From contig CAVQVG010000017.1 in NCBI GenBank assembly GCA_963717125.1, positions 1-64,000 of the forward strand: a stretch of DNA of 64,000 nt, read 5' to 3'. Source of the DNA: RYN-230 sp963717125. Its GTDB lineage: Bacteria; Actinomycetota; Actinomycetes; Streptosporangiales; Streptosporangiaceae. Shown piece after piece: positions 43,645-53,537 of the stretch. The first letter of the stretch is position 1. Every line of letters begins with the position of its first letter. The translations under genes were made by a program, and so were the position numbers. The notes under the pieces were generated by a model. That model saw only the letters and a program-made list of their open reading frames with translations, was not told the DNA's origin and did not search any database.

Positions 43645-44739
43645 TCAGCGGGCGGATGCATGCTTGGCAGGGTCAGCCACGGTGTTGAGCTGCGTATCCG
43701 GCTGATAGGTGTAAGCGGCCTCGCGTACCGCCTCATGGGACTCCAGCGCGGCACCGAGCCCGCCGCCCAGCGTCGCGATTGAGGTGGCTAGCCAGGCGAG
43801 CCTGATCTGGTCAGCCACGCCCGCCGGGTGGCTGAGCTGCATGCTGAGCAGATCTCCTGGTATCAGCAGCAGCGCGGCGACGAGCATCGCGGCGAAGAGG
43901 GCGACGTAGAGCACGGCCACGCCGATGCCGACCGTGGCCGTGGTGACTATGTTGAACAAGATGACCTGCTCGCGCGCGCCCGGGTGCGGGCTGCGCTCCC
44001 ACAGTCCGGTTGCGATCACGATGGTCACGCAGGTGGCGGCCACCGAGCCAACCGTGATAACGGTGAGCCGCACCGGCCCGAGGTAATAAGCGAGCCGCCA
44101 GATGTCGCTGGTCACCAGGGCGAACACGCCGGCTGCGACGGCCGCGGCCAGCGCGCGGATCAGCCGGAGCGCGAGCCGCCACGGGCGGTTGGCCCGGAGC
44201 ATGCCCAGCAACAGCCAGACATTGCCGGTGAAGACGCGCGCGGCAAAGCCCACGTCATTCTCTCCGTGCTCGATCCGCCTGCCCAGTTCGGCCATCCGCC
44301 GGGTCACGGCACCGGCGAGCGGGCGGCGGCGCCGCCCGGCGGCGTCTGAGGCCGGCGCGATGTCGCCGAGCATGTGCCCGATCAGGCGGACGATCGCCTC
44401 GGCGGCGCGCTTGCGTACCGCGACCGGGCCGAGCGCGGGCATGGACAGCACGGCAACCCCGTGGGTCGGGCTGACATGGGCGATCACCGGCCGCCTGGCG
44501 GTCTGCAGCGGGAGGTCGGTAACGCACACCACGAGCAGCCAGCCGCGGGCCAGAAGCATGCGGCGCCCCGCCGAGATCAGCGAGCTGAGGTCGGTAGGCG
44601 GTTCAACCAGCCGGTCCGAGACGAATTCAACTTTCCACCGGGCCCCCGGCAGCTGCGCGGCTAGCCGGTCAGCGATGTCCGGCAGCAGGCTCTCCGTCAA
44701 TTCCGAAGCAGGTCCTGGCGATGCCAGCAAGCCGACCAC
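43645..44739 (-). CDS. Membrane protein of unknown function
   Basis: A protein of 364 residues from GTG 44739; homology-like text (QQPDL just before VVGLLASPGPASEL) suggests the true start may lie slightly upstream. The first 175 residues are a soluble alpha/beta domain (WLLVVCVTDLPLQTARRPVI and VAVLSMPALGPVAVRKRAAE) with a metallopeptidase-like feel but no HExxH. Four or five membrane helices follow (WRLALRLIRALAAAVAAGVF and onward). Similar proteins occur widely in actinobacteria without known function. Confidence 0.6.
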   Translation of the reverse strand: MVGLLASPGPASELTESLLPDIADRLAAQLPGARWKVEFVSDRLVEPPTDLSSLISAGRRMLLARGWLLVVCVTDLPLQTARRPVIAHVSPTHGVAVLSMPALGPVAVRKRAAEAIVRLIGHMLGDIAPASDAAGRRRRPLAGAVTRRMAELGRRIEHGENDVGFAARVFTGNVWLLLGMLRANRPWRLALRLIRALAAAVAAGVFALVTSDIWRLAYYLGPVRLTVITVGSVAATCVTIVIATGLWERSPHPGAREQVILFNIVTTATVGIGVAVLYVALFAAMLVAALLLIPGDLLSMQLSHPAGVADQIRLAWLATSIATLGGGLGAALESHEAVREAAYTYQPDTQLNTVADPAKHASAR

Positions 44740-44999
44740 CAGGTCCGGCTGCTGCGAAGTGGCGGGAAAGCTCGCCGCAGACGTCTCTACCTTGCCCTCC
44801 GCTCACGTGCGCGTGGCGATCCGGGATCGCCAGGAGATAACGAAACGATTGTGGGCTACTGCTTGTGCCCGCTGAACTGCCTGTTCAGCGTCGGCTACGC
44901 ATCCAGGGTAGCCAGCCACTCCGGCGGCCGGGGGCCGCGTCCCCCCGGTTGGCGAGAACCTCTCCGAAGTCGGTATCGGCTGATACGAGGAAGGTCAGA

Positions 45000-45030
45000 G
45001 GCCTGGCCACCACGGTGTGGTGGCCAGGCC
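45000..45030 (-). terminator. Strong hairpin, terminator of the LuxR gene
   Basis: GGCCTGGCCACCAC and GTGGTGGCCAGGCC pair perfectly over 14 bp with a three-base loop, and a T-run (TGTTTTCC) lies on the plus side. It is 230 bp beyond the stop of the minus-strand LuxR gene. The interval 44740-45259 holds no gene I can support. Confidence 0.5.
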
Positions 45031-45259
45031 ACACATGTTTTCCTCCAGGTGGCGCACTGATGACATGCCGGGGATCAGCAGGATGTTCGGCCGGAAGCTC
45101 AGCAGCCACGCGCTGCTCGTGACTGGTCATCGGCGTCATGCCTCCCATGACAGGAATCGCTTCGGCCAAGGTTAGGCAGCTGCCGAGTGAGCGGCTGTCA
45201 CCTAGTTCTGGTGATTGTGCTTCAGCGGGGCTGGCCGCTCGGCGATGTCCGGCCAGCGT

Positions 45260-47923
45260 TTAGCTGCTCAGGCCGGCCGAGAGCAGCCGCATCTCTCGTG
45301 CCCGGTGCACTGCCGACGAACGATCCTGAGTCTGGAGCTTCGCGTAGATGCTGCGGATGTGGGTGTTGACGGTGTTCACCGAGACCGATAGCTCGCTGGC
45401 GATCTCCGGCCGGGAGAGGTTCGTCGGCAGATACCGCAGCACCCGCAGCTCGCTCGGACTGAGCGGCTCGATCTCTGCTAGCGAAGACTCATTGCCCGCC
45501 GATATGGATGATCCGCGCATTACGTCGAGGATGTCGGCCAGCAGGGCCGCGTGCGCCGTCTCATGCCGCGGCATCGCCTCCAGCAGCTCTCGTGAGCCCG
45601 TCATCGCGAACGGCAGGACCAGCCGGTCCGCCTCCGCCAGGGCCAGTGCGCACTCGGCGGCTGCGGAGGCAGCGCGCTGGTCGCCGAGTTCCCTGTGTGC
45701 GAGCGCGGCCAGGAGGTTTGCCTCAACGACGGTCACGTAGCCGATGACCGGAGCTATTCCGTCCAGGACATCTTGCGCCGCGCCGAGAGCGGCGGCCGGG
45801 TTGCCCTCGGCGAGGCAGATGGCCGCCCGGGCATTACCGATCTCGCCAGAGCCTGCCAGATCGTCGTCCAATGCTGCCAGCGCGGCCCGGGCCTCGCTGA
45901 GCTGCCCGAGCCGGGCCTGAGTGGCCAGCCGGAAACTGGTCAGCTGAGGCATCAGTGCGTGTGAGCCTTCCAGCTGCGCCTGCAGGTGCTCGGCCGCGTG
46001 GTATTCCGCCAGCGCCTCGCGCTGCCGGCGGCGGCCGGACAACAGCACGCCGGTGCCTATATGCAGCAACAGCCTGATGACCGGCCCGGAGTCTGTCTCC
46101 AGGGCGCGGGCAGCGCGGCGCAGCCAGCGATCGCCCTCGTCGAATTCACCCGTCCAGATGAGAGCGCCTGCGAGGTTCACCAGCGCCGGCGCGATGACCG
46201 GCTCCGCGCCCCAGCCATGTTGCTCGGCGAGCGCTATCGCTTCCCGGCACCGCCGCCGCGTAGTTGCGAAGGGCTCGATCTTCGATGCGAAGGCGAGCTC
46301 AGACAGGCAGGCCACTTCGAGGTACGGACGTCCGATCCGCCGCGCAAGATCGGCGCCCTCTTGCAGGTGCCGCTCACTGTCCTGGTTTCCCAGCGACCAC
46401 GCCTCGACGATTCCGAGATTCATGAGTGCCACCGCGCGCAGGTCGCTGTCGAGCGCGATGTCCTCGTCAGACTGCCCGGTTATCGGCGAGGCAAGGAACC
46501 TGACCTGCTCGACGACCCCCGCCAGGTGGCCACGCTTCCGCGCCAGTGACAGTTTCAGTGCCGCGGTCGCCACTTCGAGGCGGTGCTTGCGGTCTGGCGG
46601 GGTGGCAGCGATCGAGGTTTCGGCCACGGTCAGGTGGGCGGCCGCCTCATCCAGGCGTCCCCGGGCAAGTTCGCTGGTTGCGCGCGCGAGAGGGATATCC
46701 GGGCCCTCGGTGACGGCACCTGGCGGGAACGCTCGTAGCAGCGTCTGGATGGTCTGGGCTTGTCCGTCCAGCGTCAGGCCGAACGAGTGGTTGGCGAGCA
46801 GCCGCGCTGCGTCGGACCAGTCACCCGCGGCTTGAGTATGCCGGATGGCGTCGATGATCTGGCCGTGCTGGCTAAGCCATTCGGCGGCCAGCCGGTGCAG
46901 GACCGGCAGTTCTTCGGGCAGCCTCCGGCGCAGCTCAAGCCGGAGCAACTCAGCGAAGAGGTGGTGATACCGGAACCAGGTCCGGGCCGGATCGAGCGAT
47001 ACGACAAACGCGCTCGCGTCTTCGAGGGCGAGCAGGATCCCTTCGGAGCCAGGGTGACCGGTCAGCAGATCCGCTAGCTCACCGTTGACCCGGTCTAGCA
47101 GGGAGGTACGCAGAAGCAACTGCTGGACCTCGGCCGGCTGGCACTCCAGCATCTCGGCGAGCAGGTACTCGGCAACGGTCCGGCTACTGCCGGAGAACTC
47201 CGCGACAAATCGCTCGGGGTCAGGACTACTGGCCAGTGAGATCGCCGCCAGCCGCAGGCCCGCGGCCCAGCCTTCCGTGCGCTGGTGCAGCTTGGCGACC
47301 CCGGCCTCCGACAGCGCGATGCCGGAAGTCGCCAGGAACTGGTGGGTCTCGCGCTCCGTAAAACGCAAGTCTGCCGCGCGGATCTCGGCCAGCTCGCCGG
47401 CGAGACGAAGCTTGTGCAACCGGAGGGGCAGATCACGCCGCGTTGCGAGGATCGCGTGCACATGCTGGGGGAGCTTCTCCAGCAGCTGGGTCAGCTGCGT
47501 GAGCGCCTCCGGCGAGGTCAGCTCATGCAGATCATCGATGACCAGGAAGGTGCGATCACGATGCTCGGCGAGCTCCGTCAGAACTCTCTCGCCGATGGCC
47601 GCTTCATTGAAGTCGGGTGTCGCTGCCAGCTGTTCGGCCTCGCCAGGCGTGCTCGAGGCCGCCCGGATGGCGCCGAGGACGGCCAGCCAGAACTGCTGGG
47701 AGTCCTGCTGATCGCGCCGCACCTGCACGACTGCTAGCCGATAGGGCTGACCAGGACCATCTGCCCAGGCCCGGAGCAGCGAAGTCTTGCCACTGCCTGG
47801 GGGGGCCGAGATGAGCGTTACCTTCGCTGCCGTCGCGCGATCCATGGACGCAAGAAGTTCATCGCGCTGAATCAGCCGCGGAGCTGCCTGAGCTGGCTTT
47901 GGCGGGTTTGCCCTAAACGCCAC
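45260..47923 (-). CDS. MalT-type LuxR regulator (LAL family)
   Basis: A protein of 887 residues. Walker A is APPGSGKTSLL near residue 40-50 and a STAND-like Walker B is TFLVIDDLHEL. Winged-helix and TPR-like helical repeats fill the middle. The C-terminal LuxR HTH reads LSPSELRVLRYLPTNLSRPE, then IASELSVSVNTVNTHIRSIY and AKLQTQDRSSAVHRARE. Such large ATP-dependent activators respond to small inducers; the target here is unknown. The divergent 80-residue gene at 48093 is a candidate. Confidence 0.85.
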   Translation of the reverse strand: MAFRANPPKPAQAAPRLIQRDELLASMDRATAAKVTLISAPPGSGKTSLLRAWADGPGQPYRLAVVQVRRDQQDSQQFWLAVLGAIRAASSTPGEAEQLAATPDFNEAAIGERVLTELAEHRDRTFLVIDDLHELTSPEALTQLTQLLEKLPQHVHAILATRRDLPLRLHKLRLAGELAEIRAADLRFTERETHQFLATSGIALSEAGVAKLHQRTEGWAAGLRLAAISLASSPDPERFVAEFSGSSRTVAEYLLAEMLECQPAEVQQLLLRTSLLDRVNGELADLLTGHPGSEGILLALEDASAFVVSLDPARTWFRYHHLFAELLRLELRRRLPEELPVLHRLAAEWLSQHGQIIDAIRHTQAAGDWSDAARLLANHSFGLTLDGQAQTIQTLLRAFPPGAVTEGPDIPLARATSELARGRLDEAAAHLTVAETSIAATPPDRKHRLEVATAALKLSLARKRGHLAGVVEQVRFLASPITGQSDEDIALDSDLRAVALMNLGIVEAWSLGNQDSERHLQEGADLARRIGRPYLEVACLSELAFASKIEPFATTRRRCREAIALAEQHGWGAEPVIAPALVNLAGALIWTGEFDEGDRWLRRAARALETDSGPVIRLLLHIGTGVLLSGRRRQREALAEYHAAEHLQAQLEGSHALMPQLTSFRLATQARLGQLSEARAALAALDDDLAGSGEIGNARAAICLAEGNPAAALGAAQDVLDGIAPVIGYVTVVEANLLAALAHRELGDQRAASAAAECALALAEADRLVLPFAMTGSRELLEAMPRHETAHAALLADILDVMRGSSISAGNESSLAEIEPLSPSELRVLRYLPTNLSRPEIASELSVSVNTVNTHIRSIYAKLQTQDRSSAVHRAREMRLLSAGLSS

Positions 47924-48092
47924 GTCTGAACCCGATCCCCGGCGCGCTGGCCTGCCGCCGTCGGCCTCTCAGCATCTAGCCAGGTTACGTGCTCGGGGCA
48001 ACGCCTTGCCGATCCGCATCAGGGGATTCCTGCTTCGGCCTCACCAGATCCTGGCGATGCGGACTCACCTGCCCGCGCCGGACTATTGGCGC

Positions 48093-48335
48093 ATGGACCC
48101 TGCATCGGCCAGGTACATGATCAGGATCAAGGGTCATCTCGGTGCCACGTTGCTTTCCGCGTTTCCGGCAATGGCATGGAAGCGGCAGGGCCCGGAGACA
48201 GTCTTGACCGGCATGCTGGACCGGCCGGGGCTGCATGGCGTCCTGGCTGAGATCGAGGCGCTTGGCCTTGACCTGCTCGAGGTCCGCCAGCTCACCCCCG
48301 AGGGGAGATCGCCGGAACGCGGTGATGCCTGGTGA
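48093..48335 (+). CDS. Small conserved-type actinobacterial protein
   Basis: A protein of 80 residues from ATG 48093 (the frame also opens earlier, at 48006). The sequence RYMIRIKGHLGATLLSAFPA and TVLTGMLDRPGLHGVLAEIE, ending LGLDLLEVRQL, matches the layout of short proteins often found beside LuxR/MalT regulators in actinobacteria: a beta strand, GHL, then a D-x-x-x-L-H-G-x-L helix and a final LGLxLLxV strand. Function unknown. The following stretch to 48620 holds no further gene. Confidence 0.55.
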   Translation: MDPASARYMIRIKGHLGATLLSAFPAMAWKRQGPETVLTGMLDRPGLHGVLAEIEALGLDLLEVRQLTPEGRSPERGDAW

Positions 48336-48620
48336 CCGGGGATTCCAGCCGCACGGTGTGGCTGCAGCAGGGCCATGACCGGCCAGGTGCTGTGCGCCGA
48401 CGGTGGGCTCATCATGAGGTAGCTGGCATAGTTCCACCTCCACTCGGCGCGTCGTTCCGGTTGCACCGGCGTGAATCACTGTGATCCGGTGACGCCTCCT
48501 CACCTGCCTGGCGGCAAGCCTGGTGGTGGCCCGCCTCCTGGCGGGAATTCAGCAGCGGATTGACATGGCCGAGCGAGCCTGGAGCGCTGCCAAGCCAACC
48601 CTCCCGAGGGGAGATCCTCC

Positions 48621-49532
48621 GTGAGCACCGAGCAGCGAGAGAACCTCGAAGCGATCCTGCGACAGTCGGCCTTCCCCGCCGGCATCGATATCAACGAGCA
48701 ACGGCGACTGCTCGCAGAGCTGACATCGGCGCAGCCACTGCCCGCCGACGTGACCGTGACCGCAGCCGCGCTGGGCGGCGTCCCAACCGCCGAGATCACC
48801 ATCGACGGAATCGAACCTCGCCACGTTGTTCTTTACTTCCACGGCGGCGTATACGTACTGGGGGGCGCCTTCCAAGCCGCTGACCTGGCCTCGCAGGTCG
48901 GCCGGCGGACGCGCGCCAAGGTCATCTCCGTCAACTACCGGCTCGCCCCCGAGCATCCGTATCCGGCGGCGGTTGACGACGCTCTTGCCGCCTACGAAGC
49001 CCTCCTGCGGGGCGGCACAGCCCCTTCGGACATCGTCTTCGCGGGAGAGTCCGCCGGCGGCGGGCTCGCCATCGCCACCCTCGTCAACGCCCGAGATCAC
49101 GGGCTGCCCCGGCCCGCTGCGGCCTTCGTCATGTCACCGTATGCCGACCTCACCCTGGCCGGGACGACCATGGAAACCAAGCGCGAGGTCGACGTGCTGA
49201 TGAGCCGGGCCGCCCTCCAACCCCGAGTCACGGACTATACGTCGGGACAAGACGCCGCTCTTGGCCTCATCAGCCCCATATTCGCCGACCTGTCCGGCCT
49301 GCCGCCCCTGATCATCCAGGCCGGAACTCACGAGGTTCTCCTCGACGACGCCGTCCGCCTCGCGCGACAGGCCGCCATCGCCGATGTCGAGGTCACCCTC
49401 GACATCACCCCCCGGGTGCCGCACGTCTTCCAAACCTTTTACCCGATCCTCGACGAAGGGGCCGCGGCGCTGGACAGAGCCGGACAGTTCCTGTCGGCGC
49501 ATCTCGCCGGCGCAGAACGCGTCACCGCCTAG
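48621..49532 (+). CDS. Hormone-sensitive-lipase-type alpha/beta hydrolase
   Basis: A protein of 303 residues from GTG 48621 with GGGGAG ahead. The oxyanion motif HGG is in VVLYFHGGVYVLGG, the nucleophile in FAGESAGGGLAIATL, the acid in AGTHEVLLDDAVRLA (Asp in LLDDAV) and the His in PRVPHVFQTFYP. It fits family IV esterases that hydrolyse short-chain esters. The typical EHPYPAAVDDALAAYEALL segment is present. It stands alone on the plus strand. Confidence 0.88.
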   Translation: MSTEQRENLEAILRQSAFPAGIDINEQRRLLAELTSAQPLPADVTVTAAALGGVPTAEITIDGIEPRHVVLYFHGGVYVLGGAFQAADLASQVGRRTRAKVISVNYRLAPEHPYPAAVDDALAAYEALLRGGTAPSDIVFAGESAGGGLAIATLVNARDHGLPRPAAAFVMSPYADLTLAGTTMETKREVDVLMSRAALQPRVTDYTSGQDAALGLISPIFADLSGLPPLIIQAGTHEVLLDDAVRLARQAAIADVEVTLDITPRVPHVFQTFYPILDEGAAALDRAGQFLSAHLAGAERVTA

Positions 49533-49627
49533 CGAAAGGCAGTACGCAAAGCTGTCCTCATAACTCAGAGGCCGCGGGTTCAGCAAAAGCGCCGGCGACG
49601 GTCGCGGTGCGAGCGCCTCCGGCCCGG

Positions 49628-50578
49628 TTACAGGTGGGAGGTGAGCTCGGTCACGATGTCCGCCGCTGACTGTGGCTGTCTCGCGAGTGCGACGCTTTGC
49701 CCGGCCCACATCGAGAGCGCTTCGATGTCCCCGGTGGTCCCGGCCATCGGCGGCGCTGGCTCATAACGAACGATTGCCTCGCCGGAGGCGAAGTGCGCGA
49801 TCACGTCGCCTCCTCCTGGCCGCTGCGCGAGTGGGGGGCGGCCCGCGGCCTCCCACGCATTGGCCGTTGAGTTGCGGAGGGCGCGGTGGGGAGAATCGGG
49901 CCACCCGACCTCGTACAGGTTGGGGTACAACTGCGGATCGGTCTCGGCCGCGGCTATCAGCCGACGCCGGTAGTCCTCGTGGATCGGCATCTCCTCGGCC
50001 ATCAGGAACCGCGTGCCCAGCCACGCGGCCTGCGCTCCCAGGGCGAGCACCGCGGCGACTCCGCGGGCGTCACCGATCCCGCCAGCCGCGATCACCGGCA
50101 CCGGCGCCACCGCGTCCACGACAGCGGGCACCAGCGGCAGTGTCGCGACAGTGCCCCATACGTGGCCGCCGGCCTCCCAGCCCTGCGCGACGACCACGTC
50201 CACGCCGGACGCAACTGCCCGCCGTGCCTCCTCGGCACTGCCGACCGTGTGCATGACAACCCCCCCGGCGTCGTGCACAGGCTCGATGTAGCCGCTGGGA
50301 TCCCCCCAGATAAACGAGACGATCCGCAAGCCAGCCTCGAGGGCCTGGTCAAGGCGACGGTGGTGATCTTCGGTGAGAACGAAGTTGCCGCCAAACGGCC
50401 GATCGGTGAGCGCCGCCGTCTCACGAACCACGTCTCCAGCGTCAGCGGCCCAGGCCAGCGCCACCGTCCCCAGCGCGCCTGCATTCGAGACCGCCGCCGC
50501 TAGTCGAGGAACCTGGGCTATCGGCGCCTGGACGATCGGTTGTTCAATCCCGAGCATCTCGCATACCGGCGTGCGCAC
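49628..50578 (-). CDS. Nitronate monooxygenase (2-nitropropane dioxygenase type)
   Basis: A protein of 316 residues. It starts MRTPVCEMLGIEQPIVQAPI, the standard TIM-barrel opening. The FMN-phosphate region is VIAAGGIGDARGVAAVLALG and AQAAWLGTRFLMAEE, and the conserved VVAQGWEAGGHVWG carries the catalytic His. It oxidises alkyl nitronates such as propionate-3-nitronate using FMN and oxygen. Length and motifs are normal. Confidence 0.88.
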   Translation of the reverse strand: MRTPVCEMLGIEQPIVQAPIAQVPRLAAAVSNAGALGTVALAWAADAGDVVRETAALTDRPFGGNFVLTEDHHRRLDQALEAGLRIVSFIWGDPSGYIEPVHDAGGVVMHTVGSAEEARRAVASGVDVVVAQGWEAGGHVWGTVATLPLVPAVVDAVAPVPVIAAGGIGDARGVAAVLALGAQAAWLGTRFLMAEEMPIHEDYRRRLIAAAETDPQLYPNLYEVGWPDSPHRALRNSTANAWEAAGRPPLAQRPGGGDVIAHFASGEAIVRYEPAPPMAGTTGDIEALSMWAGQSVALARQPQSAADIVTELTSHL

Positions 50579-50695
50579 TGCTTTCGCCCCCTCTGGGATC
50601 TTTGCCGGTCACCAGGTGACCCGCCCTTATATCTGGTCCCCGGCCGGACCTGACTAGTCACCTGGCCGCTAAGTGCAGCAACAATCGTCGCTGTG

Positions 50696-51295
50696 TCACG
50701 TATACGATGTCGGCGTCGACTGCGGGGCGCGCCGGTCCCATCCGTGAAACTTCGAGTAGTCGCCGGCGTCCCAGGCCTCGCGCAGTCCCGGCGCGGCGAG
50801 GTCCCAGTCCGGGCGGATCTCGGCGGTGGCCGCGCGCAGGTCGCGCCACAGGTCGTAGAACGACGGGCGGCCCCAGAACCAGTAGCCGTTATAGACACTG
50901 TGAATGACCAGCCCCGGCTTGAGCACCAAGGTGTGGGGGATCATGGGGTTGTGCTCGGGGTCGGTGTACTCCTGGATGTCGAGGTCCTGCTGGACGGTCC
51001 GGCCGGGATCGGACAGGAAGGTCCACTGGGCGCCCACCGACGCGCGGAATTCTTGCAGGGTGTGATGGTCGTCGGTGGCGATAGTGGCGATCTGGGTGTA
51101 GGCCACCGCGATCTTCGGGTAATTGGCCGCCAGTTCGAGGTGCTGCTGGTGCTCTTTGGGGCAGTAGTTGCCGCGCGCCAGGGTGAGGATCAGCGGATCG
51201 CGGCCCTGAAGCTCGCTGAGCTTACGCACCGTGCTGGTGTGGTCCGGGAGAGCATAATCCGGGAAGATGCCGCCAGGTCTGATGTCAGGACGCAT
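50696..51295 (-). CDS. Peroxiredoxin-like (redoxin) protein
   Basis: A protein of 199 residues; ATG 51295 is preceded by AGAGG at good spacing, while the longer frame upstream is antisense to cbiZ. PGGIFPDYALPDHTSTVRKL is a redoxin N-terminus. The likely catalytic Cys is in LARGNYCPKEHQQHLELAAN, and FRASVGAQWTFLSDPGRTVQ is the usual second block. It probably reduces peroxides or alkyl hydroperoxides. Only one conserved Cys is visible (1-Cys type). Confidence 0.75.
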   Translation of the reverse strand: MRPDIRPGGIFPDYALPDHTSTVRKLSELQGRDPLILTLARGNYCPKEHQQHLELAANYPKIAVAYTQIATIATDDHHTLQEFRASVGAQWTFLSDPGRTVQQDLDIQEYTDPEHNPMIPHTLVLKPGLVIHSVYNGYWFWGRPSFYDLWRDLRAATAEIRPDWDLAAPGLREAWDAGDYSKFHGWDRRAPQSTPTSYT

Positions 51296-51433
51296 CGGAT
51301 GACTGCCTCTCATAGCCTCGAAATGCCCAGCCTGCATGGTGCCACTGTCAACTGCGTCACAACATCCCCGTTGTAGCCAGAAGCACCAGGCCGATACCCC
51401 AGAGTAACGGAACTGACCCAGGGCGGGAGTCCT

Positions 51434-52126
51434 GTGCCCATGCATGTGGAGATGCGCTGGCATCGCCAGGACGGCGTGCTGCTGCCGGTTGCGCTGTGGT
51501 GTCCGGGCCCGGGTTACCGGATGATTTCCAGCGGCGTGACCGGCGGCGGGATCGGGCCGCGCGAGTGGGTGCTCAACGCGCAGGTACCGGCCTCCTACCG
51601 CCGCATGGACCCGGATGCACACGTAGTTGAGCTGGCCGCCGGCCTTGGCCTGGAGGGCGAGGGCGTCGGGCTGCTCACCGCGGCCAGGGTGAGTGATGTG
51701 GTGCAGTGCGAAGACGAAGGGGTGCGCGTCGCCGTCACGGTTGGCCTGCGCGTCCCGACTTGGGCGGCGGTGCCGCCTGGCACGGCCGATCGTGAGCTGG
51801 CGCCGGCCCAGCGGCCCGGCACTATCAACATCATCGTCTCGGTTCCCGTGCCGCTGCGCGATGCGGCCTTCGTCAACGCCGTCGTGACCGTGACCGAGGC
51901 TAAGACCCAAGCCGTGCTGGAGGCGGGATTCCGCGCTACCGGTACGGCCTCGGACGCCGTCTGCGTCGCCGCCCCGGCGGCGGGCGAGCCCGAGGACTTC
52001 GCCGGACCGCGGTCGCTGTGGGGCGCGCGGATCGCCCGCGCGGTACATTCCGCCGTACACACCGGCGCAGTGCGTTACCCGCCGAAGGTCAGCCCGGGGC
52101 TTCCCCCTGCTGATACGGGCGGTTAG
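51434..52126 (+). CDS. cbiZ: Adenosylcobinamide amidohydrolase
   Basis: A protein of 230 residues from GTG 51434 (GGGAG ahead; ATG 51440 possible). The CbiZ signature is clear: GTINIIVSVPVPLRDAAFVN, then AVVTVTEAKTQAVLEAGFRA and TGTASDAVCVAAP. The enzyme removes the aminopropanol side chain of adenosylcobinamide, allowing salvage of incomplete corrinoids. No other cobalamin gene is nearby, so it may serve scavenging. Its stop overlaps that of the convergent FAD oxidoreductase by 4 bp. Confidence 0.85.
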   Translation: MPMHVEMRWHRQDGVLLPVALWCPGPGYRMISSGVTGGGIGPREWVLNAQVPASYRRMDPDAHVVELAAGLGLEGEGVGLLTAARVSDVVQCEDEGVRVAVTVGLRVPTWAAVPPGTADRELAPAQRPGTINIIVSVPVPLRDAAFVNAVVTVTEAKTQAVLEAGFRATGTASDAVCVAAPAAGEPEDFAGPRSLWGARIARAVHSAVHTGAVRYPPKVSPGLPPADTGG

Positions 52127-53511
52127 GACTGGCTGGCTTCGCGGAGCCAGGCTTGGGCGCCCAGCTGGATGGCGTCCCAGGGGCTGCCGAGGGGTGGGGT
52201 GTAGGACAGGTCGAGGTCGCTGAGGCCGTCCACGGTCATGGTGTGGAAGATGGCGGTCGCGGCGATGTCGATCCGCTTGGCGATCTCGGCGTGCTGGTGG
52301 CCGAATAGCTGCACGCCGAGCAGCCGCCCGGTGGCCCGGTCGCCGGTGAACCGCATCCTGATGCGGTGGCTCCCGGGGTAGTAGGCCTTGTGATCATCGG
52401 CCTCGGAGGCGACGGTGACCGGGTCGTACCCGGCGGCGGTGGCTTCGTGGTCGCGCAACCCGGTGCGCGCGACGGCGTGGTCGAAGATCTTCACCACCTG
52501 GGTGCCGAGGCTGCCGGCGAACTCCCGGCTGCCGCCGAGGGCGTTCTCTCCGGCGACCCGGCCCTGCTTGTGTGCGGTGGTGCCGAGCGGCAGGTAGGTC
52601 TCGCCGAGCAGCCGGTGATGCGTGACCACGCAGTCCCCGGCGGCGAAGACGTCCGGCAGACCGGTCCGCATGCCCGGGTCCACCGCGATCGCGCCCCTGG
52701 CCCCGAGCGTGGCCCCGGCCTCCGCCGCGAGGGCGGTGTCGGGGCGCACCCCGACGACGACCAGGACCACGCCGGCGAGCCTCGTCACCACGGTCCCGTC
52801 CGCCGCCGTGGCCTCGACCGCCAGCCGCCCGGCCTGGCCCGGTGCCGCCCGGCTGATCCGCTTGACGGTGGTGCCGGTCAGCACTTCGGCGCCGTGCCCG
52901 GTGAGCTGCGCGTGGACCTGCGCGCCGAGGGAGGGGTCGACGGTGGGCAGCACTTCGGGGAGCTGTTCCATCTGGACGACCCGCAGGCCGCGGGTCGTGA
53001 GGGCATCGGCCATTTCCAGGCCGATGTACCCGGCGCCGACGATCACCGCGGATTCTGGAGCGGTCTCCTCGAGGGTGCGCATCAGCGCGAACGTATCGCC
53101 CATGGAGTGCAGCAGGTGGACCCCGTTGGCCGGGCCGAGCTCGGCCAGGCCGGTGATCGGCGGCCGGACCGGCACCGCGCCGGTGCCGGCCACGAGCTTG
53201 TCGTAGCTGATCAGTTCCTCGGTGTCGTCGGCGGCGGTGACCAGGAGCTTGCGGCCGGCTACGTCGATCCGGCGGGCGGTGGTGTCCAGCCGCAGGCTCA
53301 TCCCGGTGGCTTCCAGGTCCGCGACCGTGCGGTGGGCGAGGTTGCGCCAGGGCGTCACCTCCCCGGAGATGTAGTAGGGGATGCCGCAGATGGAGAAGTT
53401 CGGGTAGGCGTCCGCGACGACCACGCTGACCTCGGCACCCGGGTCAAGCTCGCGGGCCCGCAGCGCGGCGCTGATCCCGGCGTCGCTGCCGCCGATCATG
53501 ACCAGGTGCAT
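52123..53511 (-). CDS. CoA-disulfide-reductase-like FAD/NAD(P) oxidoreductase of the ars cluster
   Basis: A protein of 462 residues. The FAD motif is VMIGGSDAGISAALRARELD and the NAD(P) motif AVIVGAGYIGLEMADALTTR; FAAGDCV is the second FAD contact. A single active Cys lies in NFSICGIPYYISGE, the position used by CoA-disulfide reductases and NADH oxidases. It lies 26 bp downstream of the aquaporin gene on the same strand, so it is likely expressed under ArsR control. A role in thiol redox balance or arsenic redox is inferred from context. Confidence 0.75.
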   Translation of the reverse strand: MHLVMIGGSDAGISAALRARELDPGAEVSVVVADAYPNFSICGIPYYISGEVTPWRNLAHRTVADLEATGMSLRLDTTARRIDVAGRKLLVTAADDTEELISYDKLVAGTGAVPVRPPITGLAELGPANGVHLLHSMGDTFALMRTLEETAPESAVIVGAGYIGLEMADALTTRGLRVVQMEQLPEVLPTVDPSLGAQVHAQLTGHGAEVLTGTTVKRISRAAPGQAGRLAVEATAADGTVVTRLAGVVLVVVGVRPDTALAAEAGATLGARGAIAVDPGMRTGLPDVFAAGDCVVTHHRLLGETYLPLGTTAHKQGRVAGENALGGSREFAGSLGTQVVKIFDHAVARTGLRDHEATAAGYDPVTVASEADDHKAYYPGSHRIRMRFTGDRATGRLLGVQLFGHQHAEIAKRIDIAATAIFHTMTVDGLSDLDLSYTPPLGSPWDAIQLGAQAWLREASQS

Positions 53512-53537
53512 GGCTACGTCTCCTCAGCTGTGGCTGG